Assembly (NCBI GenBank): GCA_017618275.1
Contig: JAFZUS010000019.1
Coordinates: forward strand, 1 to 64,000
From: Prevotella sp.
GTDB taxonomy: Bacteria; Bacteroidota; Bacteroidia; Bacteroidales; Bacteroidaceae
Direction: 5' to 3'
DNA length: 64,000 nt
Below the pieces are notes generated by a model, which saw only the letters and a list, made by a program, of their open reading frames with translations, was not told the origin of the DNA and searched no databases. How positions within the stretch are numbered: position 1 is the first letter of the stretch; the number at the start of each line of letters is the position of its first letter. A program made the position numbers and the translations under genes. Shown piece after piece: positions 1 to 8,320 of the stretch.

Positions 1-99
1 ACAACTATACAGAGGAGCAAATAAAGCAAATACAATACAAAATCAATGCAAGACCAAGAAAAAAACTCGGATTCATGGCACCTGTTCAGACTTTTTTCT

Positions 100-283
100 T
101 ACCTTTGCAGACGTAGTTGCATTTTGGAGTTGAATCTTCCAGAAACCTAAAAAACGGCAAAAATTTGGATATTTGCCAATTTTTAGTTACTTTTGAACGC
201 ACACGATTCCTGTCCCTCTGTGTGACTAAGGGCTACGGCTCTGTCTGATCAAGAAAGGCATCCTTGCGGGTGCCTTTCTTTGC
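100..283 (+). ncRNA. Candidate small RNA or leader ending in a terminator
   Basis: A Bacteroidota -7 box (TACCTTTGC) lies at 100-108 and a GC-rich hairpin with a T-rich tail lies at 254-283. The 150 bases between hold no open frame of note but contain short self-complementary segments (GGCAAA...TTTGCC near 164-186, CACAC...GTGTG near 210-229). A transcript of about 170 nt starting near 115 is an inference; there is no clear -33 box. It could equally be an untranslated leader or the tail of an upstream transcript. Confidence 0.3.
254..283 (+). terminator. Rho-independent terminator hairpin
   Basis: AAAGGCA pairs with TGCCTTT around a short GC-rich loop and is followed by a T-rich tail. A nearly identical hairpin closes the candidate small RNA at 36713-36857, so this terminator type recurs in the genome. 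Confidence 0.6.
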
Positions 284-332
284 ATTTAACAAATATTAAC
301 GGGGGGGGTAATTCTAATAACCAAAAACTTTG

Positions 333-341
333 TACTTTTGC
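333..341 (+). promoter_or_regulatory. -7 promoter box for the beta-helix protein gene
   Basis: TACTTTTGC matches the Bacteroidota sigma-ABfr -7 consensus TAnnTTTG and lies 51 bases upstream of the start codon at 393. The run of eight G just upstream (301-308) is unusual and could be slippage-prone, which might make expression phase variable; that is an inference. Confidence 0.5.
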
Positions 342-392
342 ATGCTGAAATTAATCGCCTTGTATAAATTATAAACCAAATACATTAGAATC

Positions 393-3095
393 ATGAAAAA
401 GAGAAGAACTTTAATGAGTTTTATTGCGAGGTCAGCCATGACGCTCCTCGTGATGCTGCTCACGACCGCCACGGCGTGGGCAGACGGCGTGGATTACATC
501 GATGAGACGGGCACGCCCAAGAATACAATTACAGACGGTATTGGTGACAATGACACGCCAACTCCGCTGACTGGTAGCGAAAGTACTGAAACCACCGAAC
601 TCGGCGAGGGCTGGTATGTTGTCGAAGGTAGTGTTAATTACAAAGGAAATCTTTCTTTTGGAGGCGAAGTACACCTGATCCTTGCTGACCACGCTAGCCT
701 CACTTTTGCAGATGGTTACGGCGTCAGTTATGATGGCAGCCTCACCATTTACGCCCAAAGTATTGGTAGTAGTCGAGGTTCTCTTACCACCGGAGGCGTT
801 TTCAATGACCTGTCGGGCACTCTTACCATAAATGGTGGCACCATCAACATTGACGGCTATGGCATCAACGGAAGATATATTACTATTAATGGAGGCTACA
901 TTTCTACCAATTGTTCTTCCTATGGTTACGACAATTTTGGTATTGACACCTATCTTATCACGATCAACGGTGGATCCGTGACTGCTAGTGGGTCGGACAT
1001 GGGCATTAACGCTAGTACAATCACCATCAATAGTGGTAACGTTATAGCTAGCGGCACTTCTTCTTATGGTATTTATGCCACACAAATTTCTCTCGCTGGC
1101 GGTATTGTCAAAGCCAGCAGTTATGGTGGCACGACCACAATCGCCGAGGGATTCAACTACTTTGATGGTATCAAAAGTTCTTCCACATTCTCTGTGCTTG
1201 ATGACACAGAGATTCTGCGCCCAGTTATTTCCACGAGTTACATTAATAAAGACAAATCACCTATAACAGATGTGGAGGCCTTTGTGCTTACAGGTAGTGC
1301 TTACACTGGTACCACAGAACTTCCCGGCGGTCGTTACGTTGTAACAGGTAGTAATGTCTGTTATAGTGGCATGCTCAATTTCACAGGCGATACCGATCTC
1401 ATTCTTTCAGACGGAGCAGTCATAAAAATCAATAACGAAAGCGCACTTTATGATAATGACTACGGTATTTACACTTCGGATGCTCTCACCATTTACGCCC
1501 AAAGCACAGGTGACAATCAAGGTTCTCTCACTATTAATGTCAAGGGTGATGGTATCAGTTCTTATGGTGGCAAAATCACCATTAACGGTGGCATTATTGA
1601 AGCAACTGGCTATGATGACGGCATCGATGCTAGTGAGCTTACCATCACTGGCGGTAATGTCACTGCCAATGGCAAATTTGGTATGAATATCTATGGGGAA
1701 ATCAATATTAATGGAGGTAACATTGAGGCCACTGGTTTTAATAATAACGGAATCTATTCCAACGATGGAAAAATTACCATCACAGACGGCATCGTGACTG
1801 CAAATGGCGGCATCTTTAATAATTCATCGAGTGGAATTAGCATCACTGGCGGTATTATCACTGCCAATGGCGAAGTAGATGGTATAAGTAGTTTTGGGGA
1901 CATCATTATTGATGGCGGATACATTACAGCCACAGTCACAGGTGATGGAACGAATGTTGGTGGCATCTGGACTTGTGGAGGGAATATTGAAATTACTGGC
2001 GGTACTGTCACTGCCACAGGCGACAAAGGCGATGGCATAATATCACTAGTATATGAATCCTTTTTCGGTGATTTAGGTGGAACAATTACTATTTCCGGTG
2101 GAACAGTTACTGCCAGCAGTTACAATGGCATCGTCGAGGTGGCTGACGACCTAGCCTACTACGATGGTACTTACTTTTACAGTGGTACGCTCTACGACGG
2201 GACAAGTTCTTCCGAAATTAAATTCACTAGCCTCGAAGCCCTGAACACCGCCATCGGTGACAAGACACTACATCCCGTTCAAGTTATCCTCAGCGAGACT
2301 GATGGTATCACGGCCTCTATTGCTACGGAGATTGCTGGCAAGCCTGCAATGTTCAGCCGTACGTTCAAGGCTGGTGTTGCCTCGACCATCTGCCTGCCAT
2401 TCCCGATGACGAGCATCGAGGGCGGAAAGGTGTATGAGTTCGTCGGCGTGGACTACGACGAAACCGACGGTTGGGTAGCCACGATGATTGATGCATCACC
2501 CGAAGAAGGCAATTTGCTGTCGGCTACCGTGGCCAACAAGCCCTATCTGTTCAAGGCCGATATCCCAAGCGATAAGTCTGAGGGCGACGCTGTGGACATT
2601 AACCTCTTCGGCACGGTTGACAGCAGCGTATCTGCCACCGCCGCTGGCACGACTACCAATACAGACGGCGACTGGACTTTCTATGGAACATACGCACGCC
2701 TTGAGTACGGCACGGCTCCGATGAATGGCAATGTATATGGCTTTGCCGCAAACACAAACACTGGCGAGGGCGACCAGTACGTGGCCGGTGAGTTTGTACG
2801 GGCCATAAGTGGAGCCAGCGTAAAGGCCTTCCGTGCCTTCCTGACCTACACGGGCAGCGAGGAATCTCTCAATGCCCGTAGCAAGGTACGTGGCGCAGCC
2901 AATGGGTTGCCCGAGAGCATCACCGTGCGCCTTCTGGGCAAGAATGGCGAGGTCAACGGCATCGGCACCATCACGCTCTCTACGGGTGAGTTCTCGACAG
3001 ATGGCTGGTACAGTCTCGACGGCCGCAAGTTCGACGGCAAGCCCACGAAGAAGGGCCTCTATATCCATAATGGTAAGAAAGTCGCGATTAAGTAG
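393..3095 (+). CDS. Exported parallel beta-helix surface protein
   Basis: This 900-aa protein starts with a signal peptide (basic MKKRR, hydrophobic stretch, AWA cleavage region near residue 30). Residues about 130-570 are many degenerate copies of a short unit of the type ITINGGxITAxG, each adding about one turn, which predicts a right-handed parallel beta-helix like those of adhesins and carbohydrate-binding proteins. The C-terminus ends in a WYSLDGRK...KGLYIHNGKKVAIK-type motif shared with the two downstream BspA-like proteins, which suggests a common sorting or anchoring signal. The tandem repeats make it prone to length variation. The ligand cannot be read from sequence. It has its own promoter and is followed by a tiny gene. 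Confidence 0.75.
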   Translation: MKKRRTLMSFIARSAMTLLVMLLTTATAWADGVDYIDETGTPKNTITDGIGDNDTPTPLTGSESTETTELGEGWYVVEGSVNYKGNLSFGGEVHLILADHASLTFADGYGVSYDGSLTIYAQSIGSSRGSLTTGGVFNDLSGTLTINGGTINIDGYGINGRYITINGGYISTNCSSYGYDNFGIDTYLITINGGSVTASGSDMGINASTITINSGNVIASGTSSYGIYATQISLAGGIVKASSYGGTTTIAEGFNYFDGIKSSSTFSVLDDTEILRPVISTSYINKDKSPITDVEAFVLTGSAYTGTTELPGGRYVVTGSNVCYSGMLNFTGDTDLILSDGAVIKINNESALYDNDYGIYTSDALTIYAQSTGDNQGSLTINVKGDGISSYGGKITINGGIIEATGYDDGIDASELTITGGNVTANGKFGMNIYGEININGGNIEATGFNNNGIYSNDGKITITDGIVTANGGIFNNSSSGISITGGIITANGEVDGISSFGDIIIDGGYITATVTGDGTNVGGIWTCGGNIEITGGTVTATGDKGDGIISLVYESFFGDLGGTITISGGTVTASSYNGIVEVADDLAYYDGTYFYSGTLYDGTSSSEIKFTSLEALNTAIGDKTLHPVQVILSETDGITASIATEIAGKPAMFSRTFKAGVASTICLPFPMTSIEGGKVYEFVGVDYDETDGWVATMIDASPEEGNLLSATVANKPYLFKADIPSDKSEGDAVDINLFGTVDSSVSATAAGTTTNTDGDWTFYGTYARLEYGTAPMNGNVYGFAANTNTGEGDQYVAGEFVRAISGASVKAFRAFLTYTGSEESLNARSKVRGAANGLPESITVRLLGKNGEVNGIGTITLSTGEFSTDGWYSLDGRKFDGKPTKKGLYIHNGKKVAIK

Positions 3096-3126
3096 TTAAT
3101 GAATAAATAATTAGAAGTTAAGCGAT

Positions 3127-3288
3127 ATGAAAAAGATTTATGTAAAACCGACGGTGACGTTTCACAAGGTGAAACAGACGAAGATTCTCTGTGCCAGTGG
3201 CGACGGCGAGAGAAGACGCGCTAAGGAATGCGATGACGAACTCGGTTACATCCCAGGCGTCACCTGCGACTTGAACACGATGGCATAG
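3127..3288 (+). CDS. Small 53-aa peptide with leader-like N-terminus
   Basis: An ATG frame of 53 residues begins MKKIYVKPTVTFHKV and continues ILCASGDGE before an acidic, Cys-containing tail. Short genes with a KKxYxKPxxxxxK start and an (I/L)LxxS segment near residue 20 are common in Prevotella and Bacteroides. Their organisation resembles a ribosomal peptide precursor: conserved leader, small-residue junction, variable core. It sits 31 bp after the beta-helix gene and is closed by a strong terminator at 3320-3353. The peptide maturation and export genes start 3.4 kb downstream at 6683, so a substrate relationship is possible but unproven. No function is assigned. Confidence 0.55.
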   Translation: MKKIYVKPTVTFHKVKQTKILCASGDGERRRAKECDDELGYIPGVTCDLNTMA

Positions 3289-3319
3289 GCCATAAACAAG
3301 GAAACAAACTTTCTGAATG

Positions 3320-3353
3320 ATCGGGGGCGCAGCACACTGTGCCCCCGATTTTT
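3320..3353 (+). terminator. Rho-independent terminator
   Basis: ATCGGGGGCGCAG and its near-perfect complement form a GC-rich hairpin followed by TTTTT. It ends the transcript of the beta-helix gene and the 53-aa gene. Confidence 0.8.
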
Positions 3354-3383
3354 GGCAACCTATGAGCAATTTTTTTGCACTTA

Positions 3384-3416
3384 TTTGGATATTTCAGATA
3401 ATTGTCTTAATTTTGC
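3384..3416 (+). promoter_or_regulatory. Promoter of the BspA-like gene pair
   Basis: TTTG at 3384-3387 and TAATTTTGC at 3408-3416 are separated by 20 bp, a full match to the Bacteroidota -33/-7 promoter. The leader to the start codon at 3465 is about 45 nt and AT-rich. Confidence 0.75.
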
Positions 3417-3464
3417 ACCCAAATTGTAAAATTAATAATAATAACATCTTAAACTTTTTTTATA

Positions 3465-5087
3465 ATGAAACAGACTCTACTTCTGGCTCTTTTTAGTTTA
3501 ACATCTTTCTCTGCAATTCATGCGGAGGTCACATTTACTCTTGAAAATGGAGTATTGACCATCACTGGAACAGGCAATATGCATATGCCTAACTATAGAG
3601 AAAATTTGGCTCCTTGGTCTGCCTATCAAGCCGACATCAAGGAAGTTGTAATTGAGGACGGAGTAAGGAACATTGGGGCTCAAGCGTTCATGGAATATAA
3701 AAACATCACTTCTGTCACAATCCCTAATTCCGTGACAAGTATTGATTATCGAGCTTTTTATGGATGTGATGCTCTACAATCAATTACAATCCCTAATTCC
3801 GTGACAAGGATTGAGGGAGATGCTTTCTGTCTATGTAAAAATCTCGCTTCTGTTACAATTGGCAACTCTGTGGAAACTATTGAAGATAATGCTTTTTCAG
3901 GTTGCGAATCGCTTACATCTGTTGATATTCCAAACTCAGTTAAGTCTATTGGAGACAGGGCTTTCAGAAATTGTGCTAAACTCGCCCATCTCACCTTGGG
4001 CAAATGTGTAGAAACCATAGGTAGGGCTGCTTTCACCAATTGCCTTCTTCCCAAAACACTTATCATCCCATCTTCTGTTCAGACTATCGAAGATGATGCG
4101 TTCTTTCTTCCTAAAAATTCCACCTCACAACTTGAGAGAGTTATTATCTTTGTAAACAAAAATTTGAAAATAAAAGAATATGTTTTCGAAGGTCAAGATA
4201 ATCTTTCAGAAATCATGCTGCCTGGCGATAATATGGTACCATCTATTGGAGACATTGGCGATATAAATGTCCATTGTAAACTTTATGTTCCTACTTCTTT
4301 GGAAAATGAATATTGTACCTTCCCTTGGAATGATTTTCAAAGCATAGAACCTATGCTGTATCTGACTGACAAAGTACCATATACCGATAAGAATAATACA
4401 GGTTTGTGGGGCTGTTATACTCGCAATTTCACGGATACCGAGTGGCAGGCTCTCTATCTTCCTTTCTCTTTGGATTATGAGGACTGGAAGGACGACTTTG
4501 ATATTGCCTACATCAATGGTATTCGTCAGTATGATACTCAGGGTGATGACTTCTTGATTGACGAGACTTGGATGGATGTAATCAAAATCAATAAGGGCCA
4601 AACAAAACCAAACTATCCTTACGTGATCAGGGCAAAGAACCCGACAGGCCAGGCTTATTTTATAGGAAGTGAATCTGTTACTTCTGCTGATCTCAGTATT
4701 GCTTGCTCTACCACTACCGACAAATACACAATCACAGGCACATATAAGAATATTGACGGTGATATATTGGATGCTAACGGCTATTATACTTTGAGTAACG
4801 GTGAACTTACTCAGAGTGATGAGAATGCTACTCTTAAACCATATCGTTGGTATATGGAAGTAGAAAAAACCAAAAGACCATATGACTGGAATTGGGGTAA
4901 CTTAGCCAGGTCTATCAAGATCAACTTGATTGAGGACAAGGAAAATGTGGTTAACGGCATTACGGAATTGCACGCACCAAAGAATACCGACAATTCCGTT
5001 TACGACCTGAACGGCAGAAAGATGAATGAGGATGATCTGAAGCCGGGCCTCTACATCAAGAACGGCAAGAAGGTGGTTATAAGATAA
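3465..5087 (+). CDS. BspA-like leucine-rich repeat surface protein
   Basis: This 540-aa exported protein has a signal peptide ending near HAE. Residues about 50-290 contain repeated LRR_5 units (variants of ITSVTIPNSVTSIDYRAFYGC), the hallmark of BspA-family proteins of Bacteroidota, which in characterised members bind host proteins such as fibronectin. The second half is a beta-rich domain with a conserved NTEWQALYLPF-like segment, and it ends in the same NGRK...GLYIKNGKKVVI tail as its neighbours. It shares the whole architecture with the next gene 59 bp downstream, so the two are a tandem duplication, probably co-transcribed. The ligand is unknown. Confidence 0.85.
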   Translation: MKQTLLLALFSLTSFSAIHAEVTFTLENGVLTITGTGNMHMPNYRENLAPWSAYQADIKEVVIEDGVRNIGAQAFMEYKNITSVTIPNSVTSIDYRAFYGCDALQSITIPNSVTRIEGDAFCLCKNLASVTIGNSVETIEDNAFSGCESLTSVDIPNSVKSIGDRAFRNCAKLAHLTLGKCVETIGRAAFTNCLLPKTLIIPSSVQTIEDDAFFLPKNSTSQLERVIIFVNKNLKIKEYVFEGQDNLSEIMLPGDNMVPSIGDIGDINVHCKLYVPTSLENEYCTFPWNDFQSIEPMLYLTDKVPYTDKNNTGLWGCYTRNFTDTEWQALYLPFSLDYEDWKDDFDIAYINGIRQYDTQGDDFLIDETWMDVIKINKGQTKPNYPYVIRAKNPTGQAYFIGSESVTSADLSIACSTTTDKYTITGTYKNIDGDILDANGYYTLSNGELTQSDENATLKPYRWYMEVEKTKRPYDWNWGNLARSIKINLIEDKENVVNGITELHAPKNTDNSVYDLNGRKMNEDDLKPGLYIKNGKKVVIR

Positions 5088-5145
5088 TATAGGTGGCATA
5101 TAGCGACATTATTTTTACTTACAAACATTATTATTTTAGAAAATT

Positions 5146-6618
5146 ATGAAGAAAATTCTATTATATATATCTTTTCTGTTTTTCGGACTTAACGCAATTC
5201 ATGCGGATATAAAATATACTCTTGAGGACGGAGTATTGACTATAGAAGGAACTGGCGATATGACAATGCCTAACTATAGTGACGAAAAACGTCCAGGCTG
5301 GTATGACGTGCGATATGACATCTGGGAAGTCATCATAAAAGATGGTGTAAAGAACATTGGAGATGCAGCCTTCGAAGATTGCAGTCTCTTCTATTTGACA
5401 ATACCTAACTCCGTGACGAGAATTGGAACAAAGGCGTTCGCAGGTTGCACAAGTCTATTCTCAATCAGATTTTCTAACTCCGTAACGGAAATTGGCAGTT
5501 TTGCTTTCTATAATTGCGCTAGCATCACCACTGTTTTTCTACCAGAATCTGTAAAGCTTGTAGGTTCAAAAGCATTCAAGGGTTGCGGAGAACTTGTAGA
5601 GTTTTCAGCTTATGCAAACGAGGACCTTCAACTTGGTTCGGGTATTTTAGAAGATTGCCCACTTATGGGCGCCATATCATTTTATGGCAAAAATCTTCCT
5701 TCTCCTCTTTCTGCAGAACTCAGTAATAGTGAAGATTGGAATTTGGGCTTAAATGATAAGATTCTGCAGACATGTGAACTTGCTATACCTGAGGAGTTTT
5801 ATGACAAGTATGAATCAATATCTCCTTGGAATAAATTTGCGAAAGAGAACGTGGATATAAGTTTAAACTTGAATGACGATGAGGAATACGTCAATCCTGA
5901 AGGAACACATTTTGGTTTCACATGCTATGTTCGCGATTTCAAGAATACCGAGTGGCAGGCTCTCTTTCTTCCTTTCCCTTTGACTGTTGAAGATTGGAGT
6001 AACGACCTCGATTTTGCCTACATTAATGACATACGCCAGTTAGATACCGATGATGACGGCAATATTGACGAGACATGGATGGATATTATCCCAATCAAGG
6101 AGGGCTGCACTTACTCTGGCTGGCCATATCTGGTCAGGGCAAAGCACACAGGCAAGAGGTTTTTCCATGCATGGGACTATGTCTTAAGTTCAGATGAGAT
6201 AGGAGCCTCAGAAGGTCCTAGATGCTCTACCACTAGCACAGAATACACATTCATTGGCAATTACAAAATAATGAGTGGTCAAGAAATGGCAGATCACGAT
6301 TATTATGGCATATTTAATGGCGAACTCACTCTGGGTGACGGCGAGTCAATTCTAAAGCCATGCCGTTGGTATATGACTTATAGTGTTTCTGATTATACAT
6401 ATTTTAATGAGAAGGATGTCAGTAGCACTATCAAAATCAATGTGATAGGTGAAGAGGAAGAGGAAGAGGAAGAGAACGTGACCACTGGCATTAAGGATTT
6501 CCGCATGACAGAGAAGGCCGACAATTCTGTTTATGACTTGAACGGTAGAAAGATGAATGAGGATAATCTGAAGCCGGGCCTCTACATCAAGAACGGTAAG
6601 AAGGTGGTTATAAAATAA
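5146..6618 (+). CDS. BspA-like leucine-rich repeat surface protein, paralogue
   Basis: This 490-aa paralogue of the preceding gene has a signal peptide ending near IHAD, fewer LRR_5 units (residues about 70-170, LTIPNSVTRIGTKAFAGC type), the same TEWQALFLPF domain and the same C-terminal GLYIKNGKKVVIK tail. An acidic Glu run near residue 445 comes from a (GAGGAA)n tract around 6450-6475 that could expand or contract by slippage. It is followed after 64 bp by the peptide-processing gene set, possibly on the same transcript. Confidence 0.85.
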   Translation: MKKILLYISFLFFGLNAIHADIKYTLEDGVLTIEGTGDMTMPNYSDEKRPGWYDVRYDIWEVIIKDGVKNIGDAAFEDCSLFYLTIPNSVTRIGTKAFAGCTSLFSIRFSNSVTEIGSFAFYNCASITTVFLPESVKLVGSKAFKGCGELVEFSAYANEDLQLGSGILEDCPLMGAISFYGKNLPSPLSAELSNSEDWNLGLNDKILQTCELAIPEEFYDKYESISPWNKFAKENVDISLNLNDDEEYVNPEGTHFGFTCYVRDFKNTEWQALFLPFPLTVEDWSNDLDFAYINDIRQLDTDDDGNIDETWMDIIPIKEGCTYSGWPYLVRAKHTGKRFFHAWDYVLSSDEIGASEGPRCSTTSTEYTFIGNYKIMSGQEMADHDYYGIFNGELTLGDGESILKPCRWYMTYSVSDYTYFNEKDVSSTIKINVIGEEEEEEEENVTTGIKDFRMTEKADNSVYDLNGRKMNEDNLKPGLYIKNGKKVVIK

Positions 6619-6682
6619 GGCAGCCTTATTGAGCAATCAATGGGACAGACCCAGGCACATCTCTTCGCGCAAAGGTGAGTTA

Positions 6683-7570
6683 ATGAGCGAGACGAGATAT
6701 TATAAGGTGGCAGGGCATGTGTTCGGTGTCAGTGGCGGGGCGGAGACCTTCGCCCTGATGCAGAACTATGAGGTGTTTGGTTTCAGGAGTCAGGATATGC
6801 CTGAGACAGTGTTTGCACTGACGGTGGAGAACGGTCCTGCACCGGACTATACCGAGGAACTGCGGCAGGAGGAAGAAGGACAGGTGATCATCTGTGGAAA
6901 CGGGAACATCCGACTGGCAAGTCCGGATGAACGGGAGGTCGTGTTTGAGTTCCAGTGGTGGGGCGAGACGGCGGGATGGCTCGTCTGCTCGGCAGACTAC
7001 CGTGAGGGACGGCTCCTCACGACGGGCAAGGACACGAAGATGGCCATCGACGATGCGTTGATGGTGATGTATGCCCTCGCTACGGCGGTGGAGGACACGG
7101 TGCTGTTTCATGCAGCGGCTGTGAGCCACGAGGGTCGTGCCTATCTGTTCCTCGGACCGAGCGGTACGGGCAAGAGCACGCATGCCGGTCTGTGGGTAAG
7201 GCATATCGAGGGCGCAACATTGGTGAACGACGACAATCCCGTGGTACGTATCGGTGCCGACGGTCAGGCTGTGGTCTACGGTTCGCCGTGGAGCGGCAAG
7301 ACCCCTTGTTACAGGAACGTGAGTTATCCGTTGGGCGGCATCGTCATGCTGAGTCAGGCACCCTACAACAAGATCCATCGTCTGAACGGCGTTGAGGCGT
7401 ATGTGGCGCTGGTTGAAAGCATCAGCGGCAAGCGTTGGGAAACCCGTATCGCCGAGGGTCTGCACCAGACGGAGAACGCGCTGGCCTCCAATGTGCCCGT
7501 GTGGCATCTGGAGTGCCTGCCGGACAGGGAGGCGGCGGAACTTTGTCAATCAGTAATTAGTAATGAGTAA
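6683..7570 (+). CDS. HPr-kinase-like P-loop protein of a peptide-maturation locus
   Basis: The ATG at 6683 (MSETRYYKV) gives 295 aa; an upstream TTG would add 18 unlikely residues. The middle holds a Walker A motif, GPSGTGKSTHAGLW, followed by NDDNPVV and a GSPWSGKTP segment, the pattern of HPr serine kinase / PEPCK-like proteins found in peptide biosynthesis loci, where relatives can phosphorylate a peptide serine. Proteins of this type sit beside PqqD-like and S24/S26 genes, exactly as here. The C-terminal residues QSVISNE and the stop codon are encoded by a stuttering TTAGTAATGAG repeat that runs into the next gene. The actual substrate is unknown. Confidence 0.65.
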   Translation: MSETRYYKVAGHVFGVSGGAETFALMQNYEVFGFRSQDMPETVFALTVENGPAPDYTEELRQEEEGQVIICGNGNIRLASPDEREVVFEFQWWGETAGWLVCSADYREGRLLTTGKDTKMAIDDALMVMYALATAVEDTVLFHAAAVSHEGRAYLFLGPSGTGKSTHAGLWVRHIEGATLVNDDNPVVRIGADGQAVVYGSPWSGKTPCYRNVSYPLGGIVMLSQAPYNKIHRLNGVEAYVALVESISGKRWETRIAEGLHQTENALASNVPVWHLECLPDREAAELCQSVISNE

Positions 7571-7596
7571 TTAGTAATGAGTAATTATGATTACTG
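7548..7596 (+). repeat. Junction repeat carrying a stop and a start codon
   Basis: About three copies of a TAATTAGTAATGAG unit span the junction of the kinase-like gene and the peptidase gene. The upstream stop codon and the downstream start (ATGATTAC) both lie in the repeat. A segment with the same unit, including TAATTATGATTAC, lies in frame inside metH at 12973-13020. Confidence 0.7.
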
Positions 7597-8015
7597 ATGA
7601 GGTGATTCTGGGGGAGGCCATACGGATGGTGGATGAGGGCGTGAGCGTGACGCTGCCGGTGAATGGCAGCAGTATGCTGCCTTTTATCATCGGTGGACGT
7701 GAGAGTGTCATCCTGCAGAGTCCCGACGGTGCGAAGGTGGGCGACGTGGCGCTGGCATGGGTCGAGGGCGACCGTTATGTGGTGCACCGCATCATCCGTC
7801 TTGACGGCGACTACGTCACGCTGATGGGCGACGGCAACCTGTCAGGCACGGAGCATTGTCGCGTCAGCGGCATCAAGGCACGGGTGAGTCACGTGGTGGA
7901 TGCCAAAGGACGGCAACACAGGATCGACAACTGGTGGCGGCGCAGGGCAGCCCGGCTGTGGTGGTACCTGCGTCCGATACGAAGATATCTTTTAGCAATT
8001 TATAGGAGAATATGA
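7587..8015 (+). CDS. S24/S26 family serine peptidase
   Basis: This 142-aa protein carries PVNGSSMLPFI near residues 28-38, the nucleophile box of signal-peptidase-like S24/S26 enzymes, and YVVHRI near residue 65. The His in the second box resembles the Ser-His dyad of Sec11/SipW-type enzymes rather than the Ser-Lys dyad of LepB. The C-terminus is basic and there is no clear N-terminal membrane anchor. Lying between the kinase-like gene and a PqqD-like gene (4-bp overlap with the latter), it is a good candidate for the leader-removing protease of a peptide pathway. That role is inferred from context. Confidence 0.7.
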   Translation: MITDEVILGEAIRMVDEGVSVTLPVNGSSMLPFIIGGRESVILQSPDGAKVGDVALAWVEGDRYVVHRIIRLDGDYVTLMGDGNLSGTEHCRVSGIKARVSHVVDAKGRQHRIDNWWRRRAARLWWYLRPIRRYLLAIYRRI

Positions 8016-8281
8016 GGATAAAGAAAGGATTTGTGCTGCGCGAGGTGTGCGGCGAGAACGTGATCGTGGGCGAGGGTCTTGGAGCCCTTAACTTCGGTAA
8101 GTTGCTCGTCCTGAACGAGAGTGCGGCCTGGCTGTGGAAAGAGGCACAGGCCATGGGCGACTTCACCGTAGAGGCCCTGGCTGAGAAGTTGTGTGGTGAA
8201 TACGATGTGACACCCGACGATGCCCGTCAGGACGTGACCGCCATCATCGCCTCATGGCAGTCGGTCGATGTGATAGAATGA
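8012..8281 (+). CDS. PqqD family peptide chaperone
   Basis: This 89-aa protein matches PqqD/RRE proteins in size and pattern: a beta-rich N-terminus (MRIKKGFVLREV), LNFGKLLVLNESAAWLW in the middle, then an amphipathic helix with VEALAEKLCGEYDV and a final DV. PqqD domains bind leader peptides and present them to modifying enzymes. Its start overlaps the peptidase stop by 4 bp, implying translational coupling. No radical SAM enzyme, cyclase or transglutaminase-like protease is next to it, which is unusual for an RRE. Confidence 0.75.
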   Translation: MRIKKGFVLREVCGENVIVGEGLGALNFGKLLVLNESAAWLWKEAQAMGDFTVEALAEKLCGEYDVTPDDARQDVTAIIASWQSVDVIE

Positions 8282-8290
8282 TTTTTTTTA

Positions 8291-8320
8291 TTATGCATTA
8301 TGCATTATAAATTATGCATT
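8291..8320 (+). repeat. ATGCATTAT junction repeat with start codon
   Basis: Palindromic ATTATGCATT units fill the 32-bp gap between the PqqD-like gene and the ABC transporter; the transporter's ATG is one of the repeated ATGs. The same unit occurs at 26108-26140 (in frame in the primase-like gene) and 26398-26434. Confidence 0.65.
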
